The translations under genes were made by a program, and so were the position numbers. Below are positions 43,843 through 52,818 of a stretch of 64,000 nucleotides of DNA, in pieces. The stretch comes from CAYOZN01 sp964408455. GTDB lineage: Bacteria > Planctomycetota > Phycisphaerae > UBA1845 > UTPLA1. The DNA lies in assembly GCA_964408455.1 (NCBI GenBank), contig CAYOZN010000018.1, positions 1 to 64,000 on the forward strand. The letters run 5' to 3'. The notes below the pieces were generated by a model. It made no database searches and was not told the origin of the DNA. It worked only from the letters and a program-made list of their open reading frames with translations. Position 1 is the first letter of the stretch. Each line of letters begins with the position of its first letter.

Positions 43843-44757
43843 GTGAACCAGCCAGAGCCAGTGCCGCAATCGTGGCCCCGCAGAAGCGCCCTTCGCGGTA
43901 TTATCCGCGGGCCAATGCAGCAGGCCGCGCGCCGAATGCCGCCGAGCGGACATTTGCCGGCGGTATTCTCGTTGATCGGCGGCATGATCCTGCTCGGCGG
44001 GTGTACGCCGGATGCGACGAGCGCCTGGGCCGACGCATGGAACAAGCCCGCCACGCCGCAGCCGCCCAGCCCACCGGCAAACGTGAAGAACGCCCCCGCG
44101 CCGCGCATCTCGCCGGAAACTCACTACGCCTCGGGCACGATGCTCGAGACGCGCGGCGATCTGATCGGCGCGATCGACCAGTATGAACGTGCCATCGCTG
44201 CGGCACCCATGATGGGCAAGGGCTACAACCGGCTCGGCATCGTCTACGTCAAGCTCTCCCGGTTCGAGGAGGCCGAGAACATCCTGTCGCAGGGCATTCG
44301 CGTAGAGCCGATGTCCGCCCAGCTTCGCAACAATCTCGGCTACTGTTACCTGATGCAGGAGAAGTATGAACGGGCGGAGCCCGAATTCCGCGCGGCCCTC
44401 GATCTGAATCCCTCGTTCAAACGCGCCCGGATGAATCTGGGCATCGTCCTGGCCCGGACGCTGCGGCTGCGCGAGAGCGCCGTCGAGTTTGCCAGGGCCG
44501 TCCCGGCGTCGGTCGCACTTTACAACGTGGCCCTGGTGTGCATCGAGATGAAGGAATATGAGCACGCGCAGCGCTCGCTTCAGGAGTCGCTGCGGATCAA
44601 CCCGGAATACGCACCTGCGCGGGCGCAGCTCGAGCGCATCGGCGTCCTGGCCCGGCACATGCGGAGCCGCCGCCTGTTGCCCGATGCGCAGGACGGCGGC
44701 ATCGCGGCCGAACAGATTGCCGGCGATCTCGATGAACCGGCGGCCGATGCGCCTTGA
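43843..44757 (+). CDS. TPR lipoprotein
   Basis: 304 residues. The N-terminal 45 residues contain an Arg-rich start, a hydrophobic stretch (FSLIGGMILLGGC) and a lipobox LLGGC, so export as a lipoprotein is likely; the true start may be ATG near 43915 instead of GTG 43843. Four to five TPR units follow (AIDQYERAIAAAPMMGKGYN, AENILSQGIRVEPMSAQL, AEPEFRAALDLNPSFKRARM, AQRSLQESLRINPEYAPAR). The layout resembles TadD/PilF-type pilotins, which help assemble secretin or pilus parts, but no tad genes are present here. It immediately follows the small lipoprotein gene. Confidence 0.75.
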   Translation: MNQPEPVPQSWPRRSALRGIIRGPMQQAARRMPPSGHLPAVFSLIGGMILLGGCTPDATSAWADAWNKPATPQPPSPPANVKNAPAPRISPETHYASGTMLETRGDLIGAIDQYERAIAAAPMMGKGYNRLGIVYVKLSRFEEAENILSQGIRVEPMSAQLRNNLGYCYLMQEKYERAEPEFRAALDLNPSFKRARMNLGIVLARTLRLRESAVEFARAVPASVALYNVALVCIEMKEYEHAQRSLQESLRINPEYAPARAQLERIGVLARHMRSRRLLPDAQDGGIAAEQIAGDLDEPAADAP

Positions 44758-44973
44758 TCATCCCGGCTGCGGCTTGATGTAAGTTCGGGCTCGTTCTGCC
44801 GTCGAGATCCGGCGGTGAATGCGCCGGCGCTTTGGGTCTTCCCGCATCTGCGTCGCACCGGCATCCGGTGGGCGCGGCGTTGGGGGGAAGCGACGGGCGA
44901 AACCGCGGCGACTTGTACTGCTGCCGCGTGCTGTCGTCGGCCGATAGATTCAATCTCGCCACTTTCTATAGCC

Positions 44974-46050
44974 ATGTCTTTCTCGAAAGAGCTGATCCTT
45001 CGCAGCGTCGCAGGCCTGTCGCGATGGTGCAGCCGGCAGGTCGCAGTGCCCTTTGTTCGCAGGGCACGTTGCCGGTTGCTGGGCTGTGCCGAGCGCATGC
45101 CCGCCTGCTCGTGGCACCGCCTCGGCATGCTGGGGGCGACGGCCGTATTCGGCATCTGCGCCAATCGGGCGCTGTCGCCGATGGCAGCGCACTGGTTTCC
45201 GGACCCGGCAGCCAAAGCCTCCGCAGGAATGCCGAAGCGGAATCGCGCGCTCGACTATCCATGGCTGCCCCTGCGCCGCGCCGATCAGTTTGAGTCGCTG
45301 CACGATCGCATCCCCTGCCCGCCGGGCTTCGAAAGAGTGATTGTCGCCCCTGACAGTTTCTCCGAGTGGCTGCGATATTTGCCGGTTGCGCCGCGCAGCG
45401 CGACGCTCGCGCCGACGGATGGCAGTGTCGGCCAAGATGCCGCTTTCATGGCACCCACTGCCGCCATCGAGCTGATTTCGCTCGGGCGCAACGGTAGCGG
45501 CGCCAATCTCTTCGTCCGCCTCCGCGCCGAATACGGCTGGTGGGCGCAGGATGAGACGGCGCTTTCCTTTCATTACGCCAGCGGCCTTCGCTCCGACTGG
45601 CACGCCTGGGCGCAGGGCCAGCGGCCATTGCGCTGCGGCGAGGGTTTGCGGTTCGAGCAAGTCGACAGGCGCGATGGCTCACGGGAGTCGTTCAGGGAAT
45701 TCCTCGGCGCGTTGATGCGACACAGCGCCGGCATTGGCATACTGGATGACACCCGAGCTGTCAGCGATGGCACCATCGCCGCCGGCGATGTCTGGCTCGA
45801 TTCGAAGGGTCGCGGCGCGGCACTGATGATCCTCGACGTGGCGACCAACGCACGCGGGGAAGTGCGCATTCTGCTGGGTGAAAGCACGCGGCAAAACGCC
45901 GGCCTTCATGTGCTCCAGTCGGTGGATTCCGCCGCTGCGGCCGGCGGGCAGGTCGGCAGTCCCTGGATCTCCATCACGATCGATTCGCGGATCGAGCTGG
46001 GGCAGGGGGAAACATACCACGTGGCGGATCTGCGCCGGTGGGCATCATGA
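44974..46050 (+). CDS. DUF4846 family protein
   Basis: 358 residues from ATG 44974. A hydrophobic segment near 45-65 (LGMLGATAVFGICANRAL) suggests an uncleaved signal anchor. The family region begins RIPCPPGFERVIVAPDSFSE, continues WLRYLPVAP, then LFVRLRAEYGWWAQDETALS and FHYASGLRSDWHAWAQGQR, the typical DUF4846 series, and ends with a VWLDSKGRGAALMILDVA strand block. The function of DUF4846 is not known. The frame is open upstream to 44815, but that part is Arg/Ala-rich and contains a CACCGG-CAT-CCGGTG palindrome (near 44847), so it is probably not coding. Convergent with polA. Confidence 0.7.
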   Translation: MSFSKELILRSVAGLSRWCSRQVAVPFVRRARCRLLGCAERMPACSWHRLGMLGATAVFGICANRALSPMAAHWFPDPAAKASAGMPKRNRALDYPWLPLRRADQFESLHDRIPCPPGFERVIVAPDSFSEWLRYLPVAPRSATLAPTDGSVGQDAAFMAPTAAIELISLGRNGSGANLFVRLRAEYGWWAQDETALSFHYASGLRSDWHAWAQGQRPLRCGEGLRFEQVDRRDGSRESFREFLGALMRHSAGIGILDDTRAVSDGTIAAGDVWLDSKGRGAALMILDVATNARGEVRILLGESTRQNAGLHVLQSVDSAAAAGGQVGSPWISITIDSRIELGQGETYHVADLRRWAS

Positions 46051-46081
46051 CCGCTTGCTCCGCTCGATCGTTCGCTGGCAT

Positions 46082-48940
46082 CTACTTCACCGGCTGAGCA
46101 TCCAGCCAGTTCGGTCCGGCGGAGACATCCACCTTGACCGGCACGCGCAGAGGCATGGCCTGCGACATCTCCTCCTCGATCATCGCCGCCTCGGACTTCA
46201 GGCTCTTCTTCGGCGCTTCAAACACCAGTTCGTCGTGAACCTGGATCAGCATCCGGCTCGGTCGCGATTCGCGCAGGATGCGGCGGTGGATGTTCACCAT
46301 CGCCCGCTTGATCATGTCGGCGGCGGTGCCCTGGATGACCGTGTTGCAGGCAAACCGCTCCGCTGCGTTGCGCGCCGTCTGGTTGCGCGAGTGTATCTCG
46401 GCGATATTTCGCCGCCGGCCCAGCATCGTCTTGACATAGCCGTGTGTTCGCGCGTGTTCGATGCAACCGTCCAGAAATGCGCGGATGCGCGGATAGCGCT
46501 TGAAGTAGCGGTCGATGAAATCCCGCGCCTCGGCCTGGCTCATCCCCGTCTGCCGCGCCAGCCCGAAGGCCGACTGGCCGTAGATGATGCCGAAGTTCAC
46601 GGTCTTCGCGCGGCTGCGCTGCTCCTTGGAGACCGACTCGACGGGGATGCCGGCAAGCTGGGCGGCCACGAAGGCGTGGATGTCCTGGTCGTCCGCGAAG
46701 GCCCGGCACAGCGTCTCGTCGCCGCTGAAGTGGGCGAGGATGCGCAGCTCGATCTGCGAATAGTCGGCCTTGATCAGCACGTAATCTTCAATGCCGGGGA
46801 TGAATGCACGCCGAATCTGCGCGCCGACGTCCGTCCGAATCGGGATGTTCTGAAGGTTGGGATCGCTGCACGACAGCCGCCCGGTGATTGCCCCGGTTTG
46901 ATGAAAACTGGGATGCACACGGCCCGTTCGCGGATTGACCATGGCCGGCAACGCGTCGACGTAGGTGCCCTTGAGCTTCGACAACTCGCGATGATCGAGC
47001 ACCAGTTTGGGCAGCGGATGGTCCGATTCGTTGGCCAGCGTCTCCAGCACTTCGGCATCGGTCGAGCGCAGCGTCCGCGTGCGTTTCACGACGCGTAGCT
47101 TCAGCTCGTCGAACAGCACCTCGGCGAGCTGCTGGGTGCTGCTGATGTTGAACGGGTGTCCGGCCGCCGCGTGGATCTCGTGTTCGAGCCCGGCCAGTCG
47201 GTCGGCCATGTGCCGCGAGATATCCGCCAGCAGGGCGGTATCCAGGGCCACGCCGTTGTGCTCCATCTGCGCCAGCACATCCACCAGTGGCATTTCCAGT
47301 TCGCGAAATAGTGCGCAAAGTTCCGGCTCCGTCATCCGGCTGGTGAAGAGCTCGCACAATCGCCACGCGATGTCCGCGTCTTCGCAGGCATACTGGCAGG
47401 TGCGCGCGGTGGGGACGCGGTCGAACGTCGTCTGGGACTTGCCCTTGCCGAGCAGATCCGTCGTGGCGATCTTCTGATAGCGAAGCAGCTCCCGCGCGAG
47501 ATGGTCGATGCCGTGGGAACGGCGCTCCGGTTCGAGCACGAAGCTGGCGATCATCGAATCGCACTCGATGCCCGCCACCTCGATGCCGATCGTCTTGAGG
47601 GCCACCGCGTCATACTTGAGGTTCTGGCCGCATTTCTTGATGTCCGGGTTCGCGAAGATCGGGCCCAGATGCCGCCGCGCGGCCTCCTCGCTGACCGTCG
47701 GACCATCGCCGCGAATCGCGATATAAACGCCGTGTTCGGGCCGAAAGGCGATGCTGATGCCGCACAAATCGGACGCTGCCGGAACCAGGCCGGTCGTTTC
47801 GGTGTCAAACGCGAAGCACCGCTGTTTCGATAGTTCCGCCGCAAACTCCGCCAGCGCCGATTCGGCGTCGATCAATACGTAGTTGGGATTGCGTTGCTCG
47901 ATCGTCTCGAACAGGCCGCCAAACAGGTCGCCCTCCGGCGATGGCCCCGCGGCTTGCGCCTCGGCCGGCGCGGCAGACTTAAGGCCTTCTTCTTCATCGA
48001 ACAGGCCCGACGCCGCGCGGCGGGGCGGTGCGATGGGGGCGGGCGGCGCCTCAGTTGCCCGTGCGCCGCCTGCGGGCGGCTTGCCGCCGCCGATCCGCTC
48101 CAGAAGCCGCGACAGCCCCAACTCCCGCAGGACGGGCACGGCGCCGGCGGGATCAAAACGCGAAACGTCCGCCGCGCTCAGATCGAACTCGAATTCGACG
48201 TCGTCGCGCAGCGTGACCAGTTGCCGCACCGTGTCCATCCGGCTCTGAAATTCGAGCAGGTTCTCCCGGAGCTTGGGCGTCTGCTCGTCGACGTGGGCGA
48301 GAATGCCCGCGACGCTGCCGTACTTCTGAAGCAGTTGGGCCGCCTTCTTCGGTCCGACGCCGGTCACGCCCTTAATGTTGTCGGTGCTGTCGCCGATCAG
48401 CATCTGGGCTTCGACCGCCAGGTTGGGGCCATAGCCCTTGGCCTCGCACATCGATGCGGCGTCGATCACCACGTCCTTGCCGGGGTCGTACATTCGCACG
48501 TGGTCATTGAGTAACTGGTCGAGGTCCTTGTCGCGACTGACCAGAAAGACATCGAGGCCGGGCCCAGCCAGCCGTCGGCAGATCGTCGCCATCAGGTCAT
48601 CCGCTTCGTATCCAATCAACTGGAGGATCGGGATGTTCATGGCCTCGACGATGGAGACGATCCGGCTGATCTGCGGTCCGAGATCCTCGGGCGATTCGTC
48701 GCGCGTGGCCTTATAGCTTGGCTCGAGCTTCGCTCGGAAGGTCGTGCGATCGTCCACGTCCAGCGTCATGACGAGGTAATCGGGCTTGCGGTCGCGCAGC
48801 AGGTTCAGAACCATCTGAGTGAAGACGTGGACCGCCCGCGTGGGCTCGCCGGTCGGGGACGACAGGTTGCCGAAAGGGGCATAGTAGGCCCGGTAGATCT
48901 GGGCATGGCCGTCGATGATGTAAAGCGATTTGCCGGGCAT
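46082..48940 (-). CDS. polA: DNA polymerase I
   Basis: 952 residues with all three activities. 5' nuclease domain (about 1-290: SLYIIDGHAQIYRAYYAPFG, YEADDLMATI, SRDKDLDQLL, GDSTDNIKGVTGVGPKKAAQ). 3'-5' exonuclease (about 360-545) keeps the metal motif FDTETTGL, so proofreading is likely. Polymerase domain motifs: A VLIKADYSQIELRILAHFSG, B RAKTVNFGIIYGQSAFG, C LIQVHDELVFEAP. The linker around 300-340 is Ala/Pro-rich. ATG 48940 (MPGKSLYIIDG) is chosen since the family begins there; upstream codons lack similarity. A TTGACA-like -35 (48984-48979, minus) has a poor -10. Convergent with the DUF4846 gene, 31 bp apart. Confidence 0.95.
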   Translation of the reverse strand: MPGKSLYIIDGHAQIYRAYYAPFGNLSSPTGEPTRAVHVFTQMVLNLLRDRKPDYLVMTLDVDDRTTFRAKLEPSYKATRDESPEDLGPQISRIVSIVEAMNIPILQLIGYEADDLMATICRRLAGPGLDVFLVSRDKDLDQLLNDHVRMYDPGKDVVIDAASMCEAKGYGPNLAVEAQMLIGDSTDNIKGVTGVGPKKAAQLLQKYGSVAGILAHVDEQTPKLRENLLEFQSRMDTVRQLVTLRDDVEFEFDLSAADVSRFDPAGAVPVLRELGLSRLLERIGGGKPPAGGARATEAPPAPIAPPRRAASGLFDEEEGLKSAAPAEAQAAGPSPEGDLFGGLFETIEQRNPNYVLIDAESALAEFAAELSKQRCFAFDTETTGLVPAASDLCGISIAFRPEHGVYIAIRGDGPTVSEEAARRHLGPIFANPDIKKCGQNLKYDAVALKTIGIEVAGIECDSMIASFVLEPERRSHGIDHLARELLRYQKIATTDLLGKGKSQTTFDRVPTARTCQYACEDADIAWRLCELFTSRMTEPELCALFRELEMPLVDVLAQMEHNGVALDTALLADISRHMADRLAGLEHEIHAAAGHPFNISSTQQLAEVLFDELKLRVVKRTRTLRSTDAEVLETLANESDHPLPKLVLDHRELSKLKGTYVDALPAMVNPRTGRVHPSFHQTGAITGRLSCSDPNLQNIPIRTDVGAQIRRAFIPGIEDYVLIKADYSQIELRILAHFSGDETLCRAFADDQDIHAFVAAQLAGIPVESVSKEQRSRAKTVNFGIIYGQSAFGLARQTGMSQAEARDFIDRYFKRYPRIRAFLDGCIEHARTHGYVKTMLGRRRNIAEIHSRNQTARNAAERFACNTVIQGTAADMIKRAMVNIHRRILRESRPSRMLIQVHDELVFEAPKKSLKSEAAMIEEEMSQAMPLRVPVKVDVSAGPNWLDAQPVK

Positions 48941-49164
48941 ATTTTTGAAAAAGCATTTGTCGGGCTCGATCGCCGGACTGTCAACAGCGCAAGCGCATAA
49001 GAACGCCTTGGCCCGGCAACGCGGTGAATAGCCGCCGTCCTGCACGCCAGCGACGGGTAAACGCGGTGCCGCGCCCTATAACGTCGCGCACTTCTCCGAT
49101 GGAACGCCCGCCTTCGCGGACGCGCCCGGCAGCGTCGGAAAGAAAGTCGCCCCCGCACCAGACG

Positions 49165-49193
49165 TTGACATTTCACCTTGATTTGCAGATACT
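49165..49193 (+). promoter_or_regulatory. Sigma-70 promoter TTGACA-N17-GATACT
   Basis: Perfect -35 TTGACA (49165-49170), 17-bp spacer, -10 GATACT (49188-49193). It drives the coiled-coil/BRCT-like gene with a leader of about 160 nt. Confidence 0.7.
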
Positions 49194-49362
49194 TAGAGGC
49201 AGTTTCATGCCCCGCTATGCCGAGAGCGCGCCTGCTCTTGGCCCCACCTGGCATGACGCAAAGCGGTCAGTACGAATTCGGCACGCGAACCCGTTCCTGG
49301 GGGGCTGACAGTCTAACCGTCGCCGCGACACCGGCGAACCGGTTTTCCTAAGGAGTTGTTCC

Positions 49363-51135
49363 ATGGCTGGCGTGGCACCGTCCCGCAGTGGCACCAATGC
49401 CACCACCATCGGCATGGTGGTCTCAATCGTCGTCTCCGTCATCCTGGCGGGCGTTCTCATCTGGCTCTTCACGATGCAGGAAGAGCTCCGCAACAACACC
49501 GTCCAGGCCCAGTCCGAGGTCAGCCGACTGGCACGCCCCGGCGACAAGTCGGCCGCCATCCAGATGTTCCCCGACGCCAACCAGACGGGAAAGACGCTGG
49601 TCGGCGAGATGACCAACGGCGTTCGCCAGCTCATGGCGGCCCTGGCCGGCCCTCAGATGGAGACGCCGCAGACCGCCCTGGATGAACTTGCCAACGCCGT
49701 CGAAGAGCTGAACAAGGGCGCCAACGGCAACAGCCTTACCGCGGCCAACGGCGCCGTGGCCATGCTTCGCGATCTGCACACGCGTTACGACCAGGCCCTC
49801 AAGGACCGCCTCTCGACGCAGGATGCCCTCGACAAGGCCAATGCCCTGTTGGAGAAGGAGCGCAACACCACCACCGAGCTCAAGGACAAGTTCGACAGCG
49901 AACTGACCAAGCTCGCCTCCAAGGTGGACGAACTCCAGAAGGCCAAGCAGGACATCGAGAAGCTCAAATCCACCGATATTGAGGCCCTCGCCGCCAAGAT
50001 TGACGACGCCCGCCTGGTCATGAACGAGATGCAGCGGACCCATCGCGACATCCGCCAGCGCTGGCTCCAGGAACGCACCGAGAAGGAGCGCCTGCTCGAA
50101 GAGCAGCGCGTCGCCCTGGGTTCCTATCGCGAGCTGCCCACCAGCGCCGAACCGATGGCCATTGCCCGCAAGCCCATCGGCCAGATCCTCCGTGCTCTCC
50201 CCGGCGATGCCCTCGTCCATATCGGCCTCGGCCGTGAGGATGGCGTCACGCTGGGCATGACGTTCAGCGTTTATTCCAGCGACGAGCGCGTCCCGGCCAG
50301 CGGCCGCGGCAAGGCCAGCGTCGAAGTCGTCAACGTCAACCGATCGACGTCGGAATGCCGCGTGGTGTCGCCGCCTTCGCCGGATGATCCCATCCTCCAG
50401 GGCGACTACGTCGGCAACCTGGTGCTCAGCCGCAATCGCAACAAGAAGACGACCTTCTGCGTCGTCGGCGATTTTGATATTGATTTCGACGGCCATGTGG
50501 ACGTGCGCGGCCGCGACAAGATCGTCGCCCTCGTGCGCTCATGGGGCGGTGAGGTCGTCGAGTCTGTCACACCGCTGACGGACTATGTGGTGGCCGGCGC
50601 CGAACCGCCGGGCGAAGTCGTGGTCCCCGGTCCGGTGCCCGCCGATGACGAGGCCGCCGGTGAGGTCGAAGCCGCCGCCGCGCCGGAAGACGACGAAGCC
50701 GCCGACGAAGAAGCATCGGCGGACGAAGAGGATGCGGAAGACGAAGAGGCCGAAGACGAAGAATCGACGGACGAAGAGTCCGAAGATGAGGAATCAGAGG
50801 ACGAGGAATCCGAAGACGAAGAGGAGCCCTCCGAGGAAGAGGAAGAGGAAGAGGACGAGGACGAGGGCGACGGCCGGCGCAGCCGCAGCATCCGCACCCG
50901 CGGTGGCGATGGCGGCGTGGCGATGACGCCGGATCGGCCTGTTCTGGAGCGGCAGCCGGAGATCGATCCCACGGCCGGGCCGCAGAAGCGGCGCTATGTC
51001 AGCGAGGCGGAGCGCTATCGCGAAGTTCTCCTCCGGGCGCGCAGCTTCTCCGTGCCGGTGCTCACGCAGGACGTGTTTTACAACTACCTGGGCATCGAGG
51101 GGACCCGCAGCGACGTTCGCCGCCTGCAGGACTAG
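49363..51135 (+). CDS. Membrane coiled-coil protein with BRCT-like segment and acidic tail
   Basis: 590 residues. One TM (about 15-37) is followed by a long coiled coil (about 95-260, with KANALLEKERNTTTELKDKF and RQRWLQERTEKERLLEEQR). A small beta domain follows (about 275-355, DALVHIGLGREDGVTLGMTF). Residues about 364-416 (FCVVGDFDIDFDGHVDVRGR, then IVALVRSWGGEVVESVTPLT and DYVVAG) have the order F-x-V-x-G ... GG-x-V ... T-x-x-V-x-G of a BRCT domain. A run of more than 60 nearly all Asp/Glu residues (about 430-503) and a C-terminal ordered part finish it. AAGGAG 8 nt before ATG 49363. A BRCT-like fold on a membrane anchor is unusual; I know no family with this layout. Confidence 0.7.
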   Translation: MAGVAPSRSGTNATTIGMVVSIVVSVILAGVLIWLFTMQEELRNNTVQAQSEVSRLARPGDKSAAIQMFPDANQTGKTLVGEMTNGVRQLMAALAGPQMETPQTALDELANAVEELNKGANGNSLTAANGAVAMLRDLHTRYDQALKDRLSTQDALDKANALLEKERNTTTELKDKFDSELTKLASKVDELQKAKQDIEKLKSTDIEALAAKIDDARLVMNEMQRTHRDIRQRWLQERTEKERLLEEQRVALGSYRELPTSAEPMAIARKPIGQILRALPGDALVHIGLGREDGVTLGMTFSVYSSDERVPASGRGKASVEVVNVNRSTSECRVVSPPSPDDPILQGDYVGNLVLSRNRNKKTTFCVVGDFDIDFDGHVDVRGRDKIVALVRSWGGEVVESVTPLTDYVVAGAEPPGEVVVPGPVPADDEAAGEVEAAAAPEDDEAADEEASADEEDAEDEEAEDEESTDEESEDEESEDEESEDEEEPSEEEEEEEDEDEGDGRRSRSIRTRGGDGGVAMTPDRPVLERQPEIDPTAGPQKRRYVSEAERYREVLLRARSFSVPVLTQDVFYNYLGIEGTRSDVRRLQD

Positions 51136-51211
51136 CCGTCTGCCTCACTGGCTTTGACTGGCGCCTCTCGAGAAGCGCCGCGAACATAGCGCCCTGCGAA
51201 CCGCGCCATAC

Positions 51212-52726
51212 TCACGGCCGGCTGGCATCCAGCCGGCGGAGCCCGCTCAACAGCAACGCCGTCGACGCGAAGCACACCAGCAATCCCCAGCAGAAGAAGC
51301 CACCGTCCAGCATCTTGTCGGCGAGGCGGTCCGGGAAAACACCTTCCGACGCCGCCACCAGCAGGAAAAACTGCGCCCCCAGGCCGGCCACGAACCACGC
51401 CCGGAAGCGATCGGTCAAGTCGAAACACGTGAGCACGTACCACACGCCCAGAAAGACGATCGGCAGCGTCGTCGCGTGGTGCTTCCACGTCCGCTCGGAG
51501 AGCAGCAGCATCGCCAGCAGCACCAGGCCGAACTCCAGCAGCAGGCGGGCGTCGTTCCGCGCGACGCCACGCGTACGGCACTGCCACGCAAGCGTCAAAA
51601 CGATGGGCAGCACCAGGAGCGGCTTGAGCATGCGCCCCGGCAGCGTCGCCGGGCGCACCATGTCCTCCATGCCGCTTGCCATCGCCATGGCATCGGGCAT
51701 GTGTTCGATTGACAGCACCTTTGCGTTGGACAGCAGGCGCAGGGCCGTGCCGTAGAGCGACTGGTTGGTGATTTCCCTCGTCGCATAGCCGTGCACGGCG
51801 AACGGCTTCACCAGCATGTCGAACCAGGTGCTCAGCCAGGTCCAGTTCGTATCGAAGCCGAGGATGAGGCCGGGCACGACGAACACGAACAGAACCAGCC
51901 CCGCCCCCACTCCGATCACGACGCGCCATTCGCGCTTGTAGGCGAAATACACCAGCGCCAAAGCCGGTGTCACCTTGGTGACAATGGCCAGCGCCACGAA
52001 CACGCCCGCCCACAGATCGCAGGAACGCTGATACAGGCCCCAGGCGATCGCCAGCCAGATCATCATGAAAACGTTCAGATTGCCGTGTTGGATGTCCGAG
52101 ATGACGGGCCGCATTGAAAACACCGCGGCCATCAGCAGCACGCCCAGCGGCACGGCCATCGCTTGCCCCGTGGCACCGGTCTCCAACCGGTGAACCCCTC
52201 CAACACCGGCCTGCCTCCCGCGGCCGCTCAGCCCGCTCACCACCAGCCACATGCCCAGCACAAACCCGATGACCTTTGCCCCGGCCCACACCAGCCCGGC
52301 GCCGGTGAGGCTCAGCTTGGTGAGCGGCACGAGCGACAGGAGCATCAGCGGCGGCGTGGGAAACCAGTGGCCGGCGCCGTAGGGATTGATATCACTTGCA
52401 GGATCCGCCACGGCCTCCGCCGTCGGCAGCCACCGGCCCAGGGCGGAGCGCGCCCGCTCGTCACTCTGCCGATAGCTCACTTTCTTGGTGTCGTTGAGCT
52501 TCAAAACGAACTGCACGGTCGGGACGATCAGGGCGGCTGCCAGCAGTGCGGCGGCCGCGATGCGGGCGTGGCGATTGTTGAGAAACCGGGCGTCGATAGT
52601 CCCCAGCAGCGTCCGGCCGTAGGCGGCAGGCAGCGGCTGGGCGGATTTATTCGATGCCACCGGTTCCAGACCAGCGGGCGCCGGTCTCGCTGGCGAGTTG
52701 ATCGGAGAAGTCGCTGGTTCACTCAT
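51212..52726 (-). CDS. GT87/DUF2029 family membrane glycosyltransferase
   Basis: 504 residues, about 11 TM helices. The DUF2029 (alpha-mannosyltransferase, GT87) pattern is visible: NPYGAGHWFPTPPLMLLSLV, then DIQHGNLNVFMMIWLAIAWG and the KVTPALALVYFAYKREWRVV segment with the conserved Gly-Asn and Lys-x-x-Pro motifs. Such enzymes add sugars from polyprenyl phosphate donors at the outer face. ATG 52726 is preferred over 52747. Oddities: residues about 176-186 (GGVHRLETGAT) come from a palindrome (52174-52192) placed in frame between two membrane helices, and the last codons (RRLDASRP) overlap another perfect palindrome (51217-51237). Confidence 0.78.
   Translation of the reverse strand: MSEPATSPINSPARPAPAGLEPVASNKSAQPLPAAYGRTLLGTIDARFLNNRHARIAAAALLAAALIVPTVQFVLKLNDTKKVSYRQSDERARSALGRWLPTAEAVADPASDINPYGAGHWFPTPPLMLLSLVPLTKLSLTGAGLVWAGAKVIGFVLGMWLVVSGLSGRGRQAGVGGVHRLETGATGQAMAVPLGVLLMAAVFSMRPVISDIQHGNLNVFMMIWLAIAWGLYQRSCDLWAGVFVALAIVTKVTPALALVYFAYKREWRVVIGVGAGLVLFVFVVPGLILGFDTNWTWLSTWFDMLVKPFAVHGYATREITNQSLYGTALRLLSNAKVLSIEHMPDAMAMASGMEDMVRPATLPGRMLKPLLVLPIVLTLAWQCRTRGVARNDARLLLEFGLVLLAMLLLSERTWKHHATTLPIVFLGVWYVLTCFDLTDRFRAWFVAGLGAQFFLLVAASEGVFPDRLADKMLDGGFFCWGLLVCFASTALLLSGLRRLDASRP
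51217..51237. repeat. Perfect 9-bp palindrome at the end of the GT87 gene
   Basis: GCCGGCTGG-CAT-CCAGCCGGC. It encodes the final residues of the GT87 protein and stops 2 bp before its stop codon; it may also act as a transcription end signal. Confidence 0.75.
52174..52192. repeat. Palindrome inside the GT87 gene
   Basis: CACCGGT-CTCCA-ACCGGTG, preceded by GTGG; nearly the same as the element at 30442-30462. In frame with the GT87 protein. Confidence 0.75.
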
Positions 52727-52818
52727 ATGCCGCGCAGTCTGCCACAACCGGACGACTTTCGCTACGATGGTCCGCCGAAGTCAGAAGCCGTGCGTTCCCT
52801 TTTTGCGGGAGGACACGT

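Noticed and set aside
44815..44973. N-terminal extension of the DUF4846 protein
   Set aside because: The extension is Arg/Ala/Cys-rich, includes a palindrome and has no DUF4846 similarity; ATG 44974 is preferred.
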